A stretch of DNA of 64,000 nucleotides from Microlunatus flavus. Lineage in GTDB: Bacteria; Actinomycetota; Actinomycetes; Propionibacteriales; Propionibacteriaceae. Location: the NCBI RefSeq assembly GCF_900110855.1, contig NZ_FOFA01000001.1, forward strand, positions 558,001-622,000. Direction: 5' to 3'. Under the pieces are notes generated by a model. It was not told the origin of the DNA. It saw only the letters and a list, made by a program, of their open reading frames with translations, and did not search any database. A program made the position numbers and the translations under genes. Positions 8,248-16,151 of the stretch are shown in pieces. Numbering within the stretch: the stretch's first letter is position 1; every line of letters begins with the position of its first letter.

Positions 8248-10221
8248 TCAGCTGGTCCAGGCCCGCCAGAGGCGCGCGTACTCGCCGTCGGCGGCCACGA
8301 GGTCGTGGTGCGAACCCAGCTCGGCGATGCGCCCGTCGATGACCACCGCGATCCGGTCGGCGTCGTGCGCGGTGTGGAGGCGGTGCGCGATGGCCACCAC
8401 GGTGCGGTCGGCCAGCAGCGCGGCCATGGAACCCTCCAGGTGCCGCGCCGTGGTCGGGTCGATCAGCGAGGTCGCCTCGTCGAGCACCAGCGTGTGCGGG
8501 TCGGCGACGACCAGGCGGGCCAGCGCGATCTGCTGGGCCTGCGACGGCGTCGGCTCCAGGTGCCCGGAACCGAGCCGGGTGTCGAGGCCGTGCGGCAGCC
8601 GCTCGACCCAGTCCAGCGCCTCGACCGTCCGCAGGGCCTCGAGCACGACGTCGTCGCCGGCGTCCTCGCGGGCCAGCACGACGTTGTCGCGCACCGACCC
8701 GGCGAAGACGTGGTGCTCCTGGGTCACCAGCGCGACCTCGGTCCGCAGCACGGGCAGCGGCAGCTCGAGCAGCTCGACGCCGCCCACCGTGACCGAACCC
8801 GTCCGCGGCCCGTTGATGCCGGCGAGCAGCCGGCCCAGCGTCGACTTGCCCGACCCGCTGGGCCCGACGATCGCGAGCCGCTCGCCCGGCCGGAGCGCCA
8901 GGTCGACGCCGTGCAGCACGTCGCGGCCCGGGCGGTAGGCGAAGCGCAGGTCGGTGCCGGTGAGCCGGCTGCCGACCGGCAGTGCGTCGCCCGCCTCGCG
9001 GTCCTGCGGCACCTCGGCGACGCCGAGCAGGCGGGCGGTCGAGGCGATGCCGACCTGGAGCTGGTCGAGGTTCCGGATCAGGCGCTGCAGCGGCTCCTTG
9101 AGCGCCTGCAGGTAGAGCGTCGCCGCCGTCAGCTGGCCGAGGGTCACCCAGCCGCGGGCGTAGCCGTACGCGCCGAGGGCCAGCACCAGCACGAGCGGGG
9201 TGTCGAAGGCGAGCCCCAGCCCGCCGAAGAGCAGGTTGCGCAGCGCCATCGTGTAGCGCTCGGCCTGCGAGGACTCGGCGATGTCGTCGTCGTTGACGGT
9301 GTTGCGACGCTCCTGCAGGCCCAGCGCCTCGACCGTCCGCGCACCCTCGACCGTCTCGGTGAGCGAGGTGTTGATCAGGGAGTACGTGCCGCCCTCGGTC
9401 ACGTAGCCCTGCGCGGCCCGGGCCAGGTAGCGCCGCACCGCGACGACCAGCACGGGCAGGCTGAGCAGCAGCGGCACGGCGAGGAAGAGCGAGTTCAGCA
9501 GCATCGCGCCGATGGTCAGCACGGTGGTCGCCGCGGCCACGGCCGCCTCGGGCAGGCCGTAGCGCACGCTGCGGCTCATCTCCGACACGTCGCGGGTCAC
9601 GCGGGTGACGAGGTCGCCCGAGCTCGCCGACTCGACCCGGCCGAGCGGCAGGGCGAGCACGGTGTCGACCACCTGCTCGCGCGCCGAGGCCAGCAGGTCC
9701 TGGCCGAACAGCACCGACATCCGCAGGGCCAGGAAGGTCAGCACGGCCTGCACCACGACGACGGCGCCGACGGCGAGCGCGAGCGCGTCGACGGAGTCGA
9801 CGCTCGTGCCGCCGGCCGCGGTCTGGTCGACGAGGCGTCCGACGACGCGCGGCACGACGAGCCCGGCCAGCGCCGCGAGGGCGTGCAGGACCAGCAGGGC
9901 GACGACCGTCCGGCGCCGGCTGCGCACGAGCGCGAGCGCGAAGCGGCCGACGACGCCGCGCGTCGCGACCGGCAGGGCCCGTTCGGGGTGCAGCGAACCG
10001 TCGTAGTAGGCCTGCGCCCGCGCCGCCCGCAGCCGGTGGCGCGAGCGCCACGCCGCGAGCCGGCGCCCCGGCGAGCGCGTGCTCGGGGGCAGCAGGGCCG
10101 CGGGCACGCGGGCGGGCACGCGCTCCTCGCTCCAGGTCTGCGCGGAGTCGGGCAGCGGGCGCGCCGCGAGCGCGCCGTCCACCGCCACCTCCGGGGTGCC
10201 GGTCACCGCGAGGTCAGACAT
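8248..10221 (-). CDS. ABC exporter half-transporter with intact Walker A/B, degenerate signature
   Basis: 657 residues in the order N-terminal tail, six-span type-I exporter domain (~95-375) and nucleotide-binding domain (~400-650). The ATPase domain has a perfect Walker A (GPSGSGKST, ~452), Q-loop (VTQEHHVF), Walker B (TLVLDEATSLID) and H-loop (IAHRL). The ABC signature, however, is PTPSQAQQIALARL instead of LSGGQ. It overlaps the upstream exporter gene by 8 bp and is clearly its partner. The two domains complement each other: this subunit supplies the ATP-binding motifs and the partner supplies the signature. Cargo is unknown; multidrug or lipid export is typical of the family. Confidence 0.92.
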   Translation of the reverse strand: MSDLAVTGTPEVAVDGALAARPLPDSAQTWSEERVPARVPAALLPPSTRSPGRRLAAWRSRHRLRAARAQAYYDGSLHPERALPVATRGVVGRFALALVRSRRRTVVALLVLHALAALAGLVVPRVVGRLVDQTAAGGTSVDSVDALALAVGAVVVVQAVLTFLALRMSVLFGQDLLASAREQVVDTVLALPLGRVESASSGDLVTRVTRDVSEMSRSVRYGLPEAAVAAATTVLTIGAMLLNSLFLAVPLLLSLPVLVVAVRRYLARAAQGYVTEGGTYSLINTSLTETVEGARTVEALGLQERRNTVNDDDIAESSQAERYTMALRNLLFGGLGLAFDTPLVLVLALGAYGYARGWVTLGQLTAATLYLQALKEPLQRLIRNLDQLQVGIASTARLLGVAEVPQDREAGDALPVGSRLTGTDLRFAYRPGRDVLHGVDLALRPGERLAIVGPSGSGKSTLGRLLAGINGPRTGSVTVGGVELLELPLPVLRTEVALVTQEHHVFAGSVRDNVVLAREDAGDDVVLEALRTVEALDWVERLPHGLDTRLGSGHLEPTPSQAQQIALARLVVADPHTLVLDEATSLIDPTTARHLEGSMAALLADRTVVAIAHRLHTAHDADRIAVVIDGRIAELGSHHDLVAADGEYARLWRAWTS

Positions 10222-12118
10222 CGCTCGCCTCCCACTGGTCGACCGCGGACCGGGTCACGACGCGCCGGTAGGCCGCGGAACCGTGGAGCAGCTCCTCGTG
10301 GGTGCCGGTCTCGACCACCCGCCCGTCGTGGAGCAGGGCCACGGTGTCGGCCTGGTGCAGCAGCAGCGGCGACGCCGTGACGACGACCGTGGTCCGGCCG
10401 GACCGGGCCGCCCGCAGGCGTACGCCGATCTCGGCCTCGGTGTGCGCGTCGACGGCCGACGTGGGTTCGACGAGCACGAGCACGTCGGGCTCGAGCGCGA
10501 GCGCCCGGGCCAGGACGAGCCGCTGGCGCTGGCCGCCGGACAGGCCACGGCCGCGTTCCTCGACGACGCCCTGCCAGCCGCCGGGCAGCGCCTCGTAGAC
10601 ATCCTCGGCCACGGCCGCGTGGACCGCGGCCTCGGCCTGCTCGCGGGTCAGCCGGCCGTGCGGGTCGAGCACCGACTGCAGCGTGCCGGCGAAGGTGCTG
10701 CTGCTCGCGTCGCTGACGAGCACGCGTTCGCGGACGGCCCGTACGGGCACCTCGCCGAGGTCGACGCCGCCGAGCGTGACGCCCGTACGGCCGTTGGCCA
10801 CGGCCCGGTCCTCGGCCGCGACCGCCCGGCGCCGGGCGCGCTGCTCGTCGCGCGCACGGCGCAGCGCCCGCCCGTGGAGGGTGGCGTCGACGTCGAGGCC
10901 GACGGCTCCGCGTCGGGCGGGCAGGTAGCGCCCGAGACGGTCGGCCAGCGCGGCCGACTCCTCGGGGACGGCCGAGACGAGCGCGGTCATCCGCCCCGGC
11001 TCGGCGACGAAGCCGGAGCGGTCGTCGGCGAGCGCGCCCTCGCGGGGCAGGGCCAGCGTCGGGTCCCCGGCGTCCCACGGCGGGTCCTCGGTCAGCAGCG
11101 TCACGGCCTTGCGCGCGGAGACGATGCTGCGGATCCACTTCTGCGCGAAGGTGAAGAACGACTGCACCGGCCAGACCATGAACACCGCGTAGCCGGCGAA
11201 GCTGACGAGCTCGCCGACGCTCAGCCCGCCGGAGAGGACCGAGCGGGTGCCGAGCCAGACCAGCAGCACGAGGAACAGCCCGGACAGCAGCACGCCGCAC
11301 GAGTCGACCGCGGCCTGCCAGATCCCCGCCGACACCCCCGCGCGGCGGGTCAGGTCGGACTGGGTGGCGTAGTTGCGGCCGAACGTGCGCTCGCCGCCGA
11401 TCCCGCGCAGGATCCGCAGCCCGGCGACGATGTCGGTCGCCAGGCCGGTGAGCTCGGACGAACGGTTCCGCTCGGTCTCCTCGCGGCGCTGCAGCGGGCG
11501 GAACAGCGGCACGACGAGCAGCACGATCAGCGGCGCGGCGACGAGGACCAGCAGGCCGAGCGGCACCGAGGTGCTCAGCACGAGCCCGGCGATGACGAGC
11601 GTGGCGATGAAGGCGCCGACCGCCTCCGAGACGATCTGGGTGAGCCCGCCGAACTCGTCGCTGTCCGACGCCGACACGCTCAGCACCTCACCGGTCGGGC
11701 TGCGCCGCGACAGCACCGAGCCGAGCTGGGTCGACTTGCGGGTCACGAGCTTCATCGGCCCGTACATCCCGATGAGCCAGGAGCGCACGACGAGCGTGTG
11801 GTAGAGCACGCCGGCCACGACGCCCACCAGGACCAGGCCGAGGAGAACCAGCAGCAGCCGCACGGTGGTGCCGGGATCGCCGGCCCGGATGCCGTCGTCG
11901 ATCACGCGGCCGATGACGTACGGGCCGACCGAGCCGGGCAGCCACTCGAGCATGCTGACGAGGCAGGCGACGACGACGACCTGCCACTGCTGGCGCAGGA
12001 GCCAGAGGAGGAAGCGCTTCGGGCCCCGCAGGTCGGGGTGGCGGAAGACCTCGCCACGCTCCGGCGCACCCGCGGGGCCGTCGCTGTAGGCGTGGACCAG
12101 CGGGGGGAAGTCGTGCAT
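10214..12118 (-). CDS. ABC exporter half-transporter with intact signature, no P-loop
   Basis: 634 residues: a six-span exporter domain (~45-330) followed by an ABC ATPase domain. LSGGQRQRLVLARAL (~526) is intact, but the other catalytic motifs are lost. The P-loop position reads ALVSAVPEES (~379), Walker B reads VLVLVEPTSAVD with Val in place of the Mg-binding Asp, the Q-loop Gln is replaced (LVSDASS), and the H-loop His is Ala (VTASPLLL). An Arg/Ala-rich insert of ~50 residues follows the dead P-loop. Together with its neighbour it should form a heterodimer with one catalytic ATP site and one wholly degenerate site. Its ATG overlaps no upstream gene; a TAGGCT lies 10 nt before it. Confidence 0.9.
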   Translation of the reverse strand: MHDFPPLVHAYSDGPAGAPERGEVFRHPDLRGPKRFLLWLLRQQWQVVVVACLVSMLEWLPGSVGPYVIGRVIDDGIRAGDPGTTVRLLLVLLGLVLVGVVAGVLYHTLVVRSWLIGMYGPMKLVTRKSTQLGSVLSRRSPTGEVLSVSASDSDEFGGLTQIVSEAVGAFIATLVIAGLVLSTSVPLGLLVLVAAPLIVLLVVPLFRPLQRREETERNRSSELTGLATDIVAGLRILRGIGGERTFGRNYATQSDLTRRAGVSAGIWQAAVDSCGVLLSGLFLVLLVWLGTRSVLSGGLSVGELVSFAGYAVFMVWPVQSFFTFAQKWIRSIVSARKAVTLLTEDPPWDAGDPTLALPREGALADDRSGFVAEPGRMTALVSAVPEESAALADRLGRYLPARRGAVGLDVDATLHGRALRRARDEQRARRRAVAAEDRAVANGRTGVTLGGVDLGEVPVRAVRERVLVSDASSSTFAGTLQSVLDPHGRLTREQAEAAVHAAVAEDVYEALPGGWQGVVEERGRGLSGGQRQRLVLARALALEPDVLVLVEPTSAVDAHTEAEIGVRLRAARSGRTTVVVTASPLLLHQADTVALLHDGRVVETGTHEELLHGSAAYRRVVTRSAVDQWEASDV

Positions 12119-12346
12119 CAGGTGTCTCAGGCTAGTGACCGCCGGCGCCTCGACGAAGTGGTTTAGCCGGACCGCTCAGCCGGTCCGAGCGCCCGCCCCC
12201 TGCCTGCCCCTCCACCGGAACCCGCGGAGCCCGTCCTCGGCGTACCGCTCGGACCCGCACGAGGGACGCCGCGGTGCGGAGGCAGGCCCTGGCAGCCGGA
12301 CGAGCGGCTCCGGGGCGTGTCGGAGGGGCTGCCTAGGATCGGGCGC

Positions 12347-12937
12347 ATGTCGAGCGACGCGAGCGGGACCGAGCAGGAGCAGCAGCCCGGAGGTGTCGCC
12401 GGGGCGACCGAGGACGGCCGCGTGTACGTCGTGACGCCCCAGGCCATGGCCGTCGAGGGGCCGCCCGCCGAGCCGGCCGAAGGCGCCAAGCCCGCCACCG
12501 CCACCTCCGTGACCGACCAGGTGTCCGAGCCGGCCAAGGTCATGCGGATCGCGACGATGATCCGCCAGCTTCTCGACGAGGTGAAGTCGGCGCCGCTCGA
12601 CGAGGCCAGCCGGCAGCGGATGGGCGCGATCTACACGACCTCGATCGCCGAGCTCAAGGAGGGCCTCTCCCCCGACCTCGTCGACGAGCTCGAGCGGCTG
12701 TCGCTGCCCTTCTCCGCGGACGCCACGCCGAGCGACGCCGAGCTGCGGATCGCGCAGGCGCAGCTCGTCGGCTGGCTCGAGGGCCTCTTCCACGGCATCC
12801 AGACCGCGCTGTTCGCGCAGCAGATGGCCGCGCGGGCGCAGCTCGAGCAGATGCGCCGCGCCCTCCCCCCGGGCGGGCCGCAGCTGCCGCAGCCCGGGGC
12901 CCAGCCGGGCGGTGGTGCTGGGGGGATGTACCTCTGA
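12347..12937 (+). CDS. bpa: Bacterial proteasome activator Bpa/PafE
   Basis: 196 residues. The core from SVTDQVSEPAKVMRIATMIRQ through PLDEASRQRM and GLSPDLVDELERLSLPF to AELRIAQAQLVGWLEGLFHG matches mycobacterial Bpa (PafE, DUF2587). That protein forms an ATP-independent dodecameric ring opening the 20S proteasome gate. The four-helix region is ~65-165. The C-terminus is GGMYL, keeping the Tyr-Leu pair of the gate-opening tail, where mycobacteria have GQYL. A -10-like TAGGAT (12334-12339) ends 7 nt before the ATG at 12347, indicating a leaderless start; a GTG at 12317 is less likely. Proteasome genes are not in this window. Confidence 0.94.
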   Translation: MSSDASGTEQEQQPGGVAGATEDGRVYVVTPQAMAVEGPPAEPAEGAKPATATSVTDQVSEPAKVMRIATMIRQLLDEVKSAPLDEASRQRMGAIYTTSIAELKEGLSPDLVDELERLSLPFSADATPSDAELRIAQAQLVGWLEGLFHGIQTALFAQQMAARAQLEQMRRALPPGGPQLPQPGAQPGGGAGGMYL

Positions 12938-13220
12938 CGGTGCCGGCTTTCGTCGGTCACCTACGCCGGGAGGGGCGGGGCACGGTCCCGCGAACCTGCC
13001 CCTCGTCCTCGTCCCGGAGCTCTCCTCGGCCGTCGGTCGCGATTCAGGCATCTCAGGTTCGCCGAACCGTGCCCCGCCCCTCCCGGCTCCCGGGCGCATC
13101 CGGTTCGTAGCTCGTCCGAGTCGTGCCCCAGGGATCGCCCGGCCCACGCCCTCTGAGCTATTCGACGGGCTGCGGCGGCTGCGGGCCGCCCGGGGGGAGG
13201 GCGCGGCGCAGCTGCTCGAA
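12842..13220. repeat. Inverted duplication of the bpa 3' end
   Basis: Bases 12842-12896, inside bpa, recur in inverted orientation at 13166-13220 with 51 of 55 positions identical. The distal copy, read on the minus strand, still encodes FEQLRRALPPGGPQPPQP, matching LEQMRRALPPGGPQLPQP of Bpa. It is therefore a displaced gene fragment rather than a chance hairpin. The 368-bp gap between bpa and the WhiB-type gene consists largely of this structure, a nested 32-bp inverted repeat on nearly the same axis, and unassigned sequence. No convincing additional gene was seen in it. Confidence 0.85.
12967..13085. repeat. Nested 32-bp inverted repeat downstream of bpa
   Basis: Arms 12967-12998 and 13054-13085 pair at 30 of 32 positions; the first 20 bases, CGGGAGGGGCGGGGCACGGT, are exact. 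The arms are separated by 55 nt. The symmetry axis (~13026) is within 5 bp of the axis of the bpa 3'-end inverted duplication, so both belong to one large imperfect palindrome. Just after the bpa stop it could act as a terminator, but the long loop is unusual for that role. Confidence 0.75.
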
Positions 13221-13305
13221 CTTTCTTCTCCGCGGCAGGGAACCGGGGTCGTCCGGGCTGCGTCCCATCCGGGCAGTTGTCCATCGACGACACCTCGGAG
13301 GGTGC

Positions 13306-13908
13306 ATGTCCACGTCGACCCTGTCCCGTACCACCGGTCTCCACGCGGCGCCGGCCGCCGGCTCGCGGCGTCGCGGGCCCGCCTGCGCTTCCAGCCCGGA
13401 GGTCTTCCAGGACGTGCTGGTCGAGGACCCGCCGCGCGGGGCCCTGACCCGCGAGGACCGCGACCGGCAGACCAGGCTGCTCGGCCAGGCCCGCGCCACC
13501 TGCGAGGCGTGCCCGCTGCGGGCCGCGTGCCTCTACGACGCGGTCGTACGGCACGACGTGTCAGGCTTCGTCGCCGGGACGACGGTCCGCCAGCGGGGCG
13601 AGATCCGCCGCCGGCTCGGGATCGTCGTCGAGCACGAGGACCTCGACACGCTGGCCGGCGTGGTCGGCGGCACCCGCCAGGTCGACCACGACGAGGTGCT
13701 CCGGCTGCGCCGGGCCAACCCGGACGAGACCCTCGAGCAGCTCGCCCACCGCCTCGGCTGCTCGCTCTCGACGGTCAAGCGCCACCTGCGTCGTGAGCGC
13801 CACGAACCCACCGTCCGCATCACGACGAGCCGGCCGATGCCCGCGCAGGTGCTGCAGGTCACCGCGACCGTGGTGTCGGGCACGGCGAACGTCCGCCGCG
13901 CCGCGTGA
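13306..13908 (+). CDS. WhiB-like protein with C-terminal helix-turn-helix
   Basis: 200 residues from the ATG at 13306 with GGAGGG 4 nt upstream. A WhiB-like module holds four cysteines (Cys27, Cys66, Cys69, Cys75; CEACPLRAAC), the usual [4Fe-4S] ligand pattern. The Gly-Val-Trp-Gly-Gly turn of the family is only loosely kept as SGFVAGTT. Instead of ending there, the protein continues through a linker to a helix-turn-helix (ETLEQLAHRLGCSLSTVKRHLRRER, ~141-165) and a basic tail. It may therefore contact DNA itself, whereas most WhiB proteins act through sigma factor. Target genes are unknown. A near-perfect hairpin follows its stop. Confidence 0.8.
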   Translation: MSTSTLSRTTGLHAAPAAGSRRRGPACASSPEVFQDVLVEDPPRGALTREDRDRQTRLLGQARATCEACPLRAACLYDAVVRHDVSGFVAGTTVRQRGEIRRRLGIVVEHEDLDTLAGVVGGTRQVDHDEVLRLRRANPDETLEQLAHRLGCSLSTVKRHLRRERHEPTVRITTSRPMPAQVLQVTATVVSGTANVRRAA

Positions 13909-13913
13909 TCGAC

Positions 13914-13961
13914 GACCGGAGGGGATCTGACCGCGTCTGAGCGGTCGGATCCCCTCCGGTC
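13914..13961. terminator. 21-bp-arm hairpin between convergent WhiB-like and GH51 genes
   Basis: Arms 13914-13934 and 13941-13961 pair at 20 of 21 positions around a GTCTGA loop. It fills the whole 62-bp gap between genes converging from 13908 and 13971, so it is a good bidirectional terminator candidate. No T-tract is present. The arm contains GGATCTGACCGC, related to the arms at 7426-7503 and 18314-18405. Confidence 0.75.
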
Positions 13962-13970
13962 TCCGCCGGG

Positions 13971-15509
13971 TCAGGCCGAGGCGACCTCGAGCTGCACGGC
14001 CGACCACGACAGGGCCGGGAGCCGCAGGCGGACGACGGAACCTTCGCCCTCCAGGCTCACCCCGCCCAGCGGCTGGAGCCGGACCCGCTCGTCGTCGGCG
14101 GCGTTCACGCTGTGGCGGTCCCCGCCCTCGGGCACGGTCAGGACCTCGGCGGAGAGGACCTGCCCGGCGATGAGCCCGCGCAGGTCGACCTCGACGTCGG
14201 CTGCCTCCTCCACGGAACGGTTGGCCAGGAACAGCGCGACCGTGCCGGCGTCTGCGTCGTACGTGCCGCTCACGTCGACCAGCGCCGCGTCGCCGTAGCG
14301 CGGGGTGTCCATGACCTCGGAGTCGACGTGCAGGCGCAGGATCTCCCCCTGCGCCAGCGCGGAGGTCCGCGCGAACGGCCAGAAGATCGACTGCCGCCAG
14401 GCCGCGCCGCCCGGCTCGGTGAGGATCGGCGCGATGATGTTGACGAGCTGGGCCTGGTTGGCGATCGTGACGCGGTCGCCGTGGCGCAGCAGCGAGTTGA
14501 GGAAGGTGCCGACCACGACCGCGTCGGTGACGGTGTAGACGTCCTCGATCAGGCGCGGGTGCTCGACCCAGCCCGACTTGCCCACCTGGGAGGGGCTGTC
14601 GGCGTCGTCGCGGCCCTGGTACCAGACGTTCCACTCGTCGAACGAGATGTTGATCTTCTTGCGGCTCTTGCGGGCGGCGCCCACGGCGTCGATCGTCGCG
14701 ACGACGGACTCGATGAAGTGGTCCATGTCGACGGCCGAGGCGAGGAAGCTGGCGTGATCGGTGCCCGACTCCTCGTAGTAGGCGTGCATGGAGACGTAGT
14801 CGACCTCGTCGTACGCGTGGCCGAGCACGGTCTGCTCCCAGGCGCCGAAGGTCGGCATCAGCGAGCCCGAGCTGCCGCAGACGACCAGCTCGAGGCTGCT
14901 GTCGACGTAGCGCATGGCCTTCGCGGCCTCCTGCGCCAGCCGGCCGTACTCGTCGGCGGTCTTGTGCCCGATCTGCCAGGGTCCGTCCATCTCGTTGCCG
15001 AGGCACCACAGCTTGATGCCGAACGGGTCCTTCGCGCCGTTGGCGATGCGCCGGTCCGAGAGCGCGGTCCCGCCGGGATGGTTCGCGTACTCGACGAGCT
15101 CGCGGGCGGCCTCGACGCCGCGGGTGCCGAGGTTGATCGCCTCCATCACCTCGACGTCGGCCTTCTTGGCCCAGGCCACGAACTCGTGCAGGCCGAACGC
15201 GTTCGACTCGACGGTGTGCCAGGCGCCGTCCAGGCGACGGGGCCGGTCGGCGACGGGGCCGACGCCGTCCTCCCAGCGGTAGCCGGAGACGAAGTTGCCG
15301 CCCGGGTAGCGGACCACGCTGACGCCCATCTCGCGGGTCAGCTCGAGGACGTCGGTGCGGAAGCCGTCCTCGTCCGCGGCCGGGTGCCCCGGCTCGAAGA
15401 CCCCGGTGTAGACGCAGCGCCCCATGTGCTCCACGAAGGAGCCGAAGATGCGGCGCGGCACCTCCCCGAGGGTGAAGTCTCGGTCGACGACGATGCGCGC
15501 GCGTGTCAC
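13971..15509 (-). CDS. abfA: GH51 alpha-L-arabinofuranosidase
   Basis: 512 residues, the standard GH51 length: a TIM barrel followed by a C-terminal beta-sandwich. The acid/base Glu173 lies in WCLGNEMDGPWQ and the nucleophile Glu292 in SFDEWNVWY. RYPGGNFVSGYRWEDGVGP is the usual N-terminal signature. It removes alpha-L-arabinofuranosyl units from arabinoxylan- or arabinan-derived oligosaccharides, and lacks a signal peptide. It lies 6.5 kb from the GH127 locus and is transcribed alone. GTG 15507-15509 has a TAACGT -10 box 6 nt upstream, overlapping a LacI-type palindrome, so transcription is probably leaderless and repressed. Confidence 0.94.
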   Translation of the reverse strand: MTRARIVVDRDFTLGEVPRRIFGSFVEHMGRCVYTGVFEPGHPAADEDGFRTDVLELTREMGVSVVRYPGGNFVSGYRWEDGVGPVADRPRRLDGAWHTVESNAFGLHEFVAWAKKADVEVMEAINLGTRGVEAARELVEYANHPGGTALSDRRIANGAKDPFGIKLWCLGNEMDGPWQIGHKTADEYGRLAQEAAKAMRYVDSSLELVVCGSSGSLMPTFGAWEQTVLGHAYDEVDYVSMHAYYEESGTDHASFLASAVDMDHFIESVVATIDAVGAARKSRKKINISFDEWNVWYQGRDDADSPSQVGKSGWVEHPRLIEDVYTVTDAVVVGTFLNSLLRHGDRVTIANQAQLVNIIAPILTEPGGAAWRQSIFWPFARTSALAQGEILRLHVDSEVMDTPRYGDAALVDVSGTYDADAGTVALFLANRSVEEAADVEVDLRGLIAGQVLSAEVLTVPEGGDRHSVNAADDERVRLQPLGGVSLEGEGSVVRLRLPALSWSAVQLEVASA

Positions 15510-15515
15510 GCCGTC

Positions 15516-15533
15516 ACGTTACAACGTTGAAAA
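15516..15533. promoter_or_regulatory. Candidate LacI-type operator overlapping the GH51 -10 box
   Basis: CAACGTTG at 15522-15529 is a perfect palindrome with central CG, flanked by further A/T-rich bases (TTACAACGTTGAAAA). The minus-strand -10 TAACGT (15516-15521) abuts it, so a bound repressor would block GH51 transcription. The sequence differs from both the GGAAACCGATTTCC site of the arabinoside importer and the GGTAACGTTACC mannoside sites, so the regulator may be encoded elsewhere. Confidence 0.45.
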
Positions 15534-15668
15534 CGGGTCCTCCGGCTCATCCGTACGCCTTGGCCGCGCTCCGCTGTGGGTGGACTGAGAGGGCGGGCGC
15601 GAGGACCGGTTCCGGGGTCTCGCCGCGCTACCGTCGAAGGGGAGCGAGGACGCCAGCGAAGGACGTGG

Positions 15669-16130
15669 ATGACTGATCAGCTGCCCGGCCGCACGCCTCC
15701 CTGGGCGATGGGGGTGTGGACCTACCCCGTACGCCCGGCGAGCCAGCCGGCCGCCGAACCCGTCCGGATCGGCGACGCCGAGCGCGACGAGGCCCTCGAC
15801 CGGCTCGGGGACCACTTCGCCGCCGGCCGCCTGACGCGCGAGGAGTTCGACGAGCGCAGCGAGACGGCGATGGGGGCGCGCTTCGACCGCGACCTCGAGG
15901 CGTTGTTCCGCGACCTGCCGAAGCCTCCGGGCGCCGAGGTGGCGCGCCGGGGCCGCCAGCCCGGGAGCCCGGCCGTCCGGGCCGGGGTGTCGGCGACCGT
16001 CCTGCTGCTGGTGCCGGTGCTCGTGCTCGCCGTCGTCGCGTCGATCGCCCTGCACGGGCCGATCTTCTTCGGCCCGATCATCTGGCTGCTGGTGATCGGC
16101 CACCTGGGCCGGCGCCAGCGCTACCGCTGA
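15669..16130 (+). CDS. DUF1707 domain membrane protein
   Basis: 153 residues from the ATG at 15669 with AAGGA upstream. A DUF1707 (SHOCT-like) module at ~34-80 reads RIGDAERDEALDRLGDHFAAGRLTREEFDERSETAMGARF. It is followed by two adjacent hydrophobic segments (~105-145) and a basic tail. This is a widespread actinobacterial architecture with no established biochemical role; such small domains are thought to mediate interactions at the membrane. It is divergent from GH51 and converges on the HAD phosphatase gene with a gap of only 21 bp. Confidence 0.82.
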   Translation: MTDQLPGRTPPWAMGVWTYPVRPASQPAAEPVRIGDAERDEALDRLGDHFAAGRLTREEFDERSETAMGARFDRDLEALFRDLPKPPGAEVARRGRQPGSPAVRAGVSATVLLLVPVLVLAVVASIALHGPIFFGPIIWLLVIGHLGRRQRYR

Positions 16131-16151
16131 CCGGCCCTCCTGCGGCTGCGC

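Noticed and set aside
12347-12937. A complete Pup-proteasome system around bpa
   Set aside because: No prcA/prcB, mpa or pup homologue is in the window, so only the activator can be claimed here.
12842-13220. Inverted repeats near bpa considered as insertion-sequence ends
   Set aside because: No transposase-like frame or flanking target duplication lies between the arms; one arm is bpa coding sequence itself.
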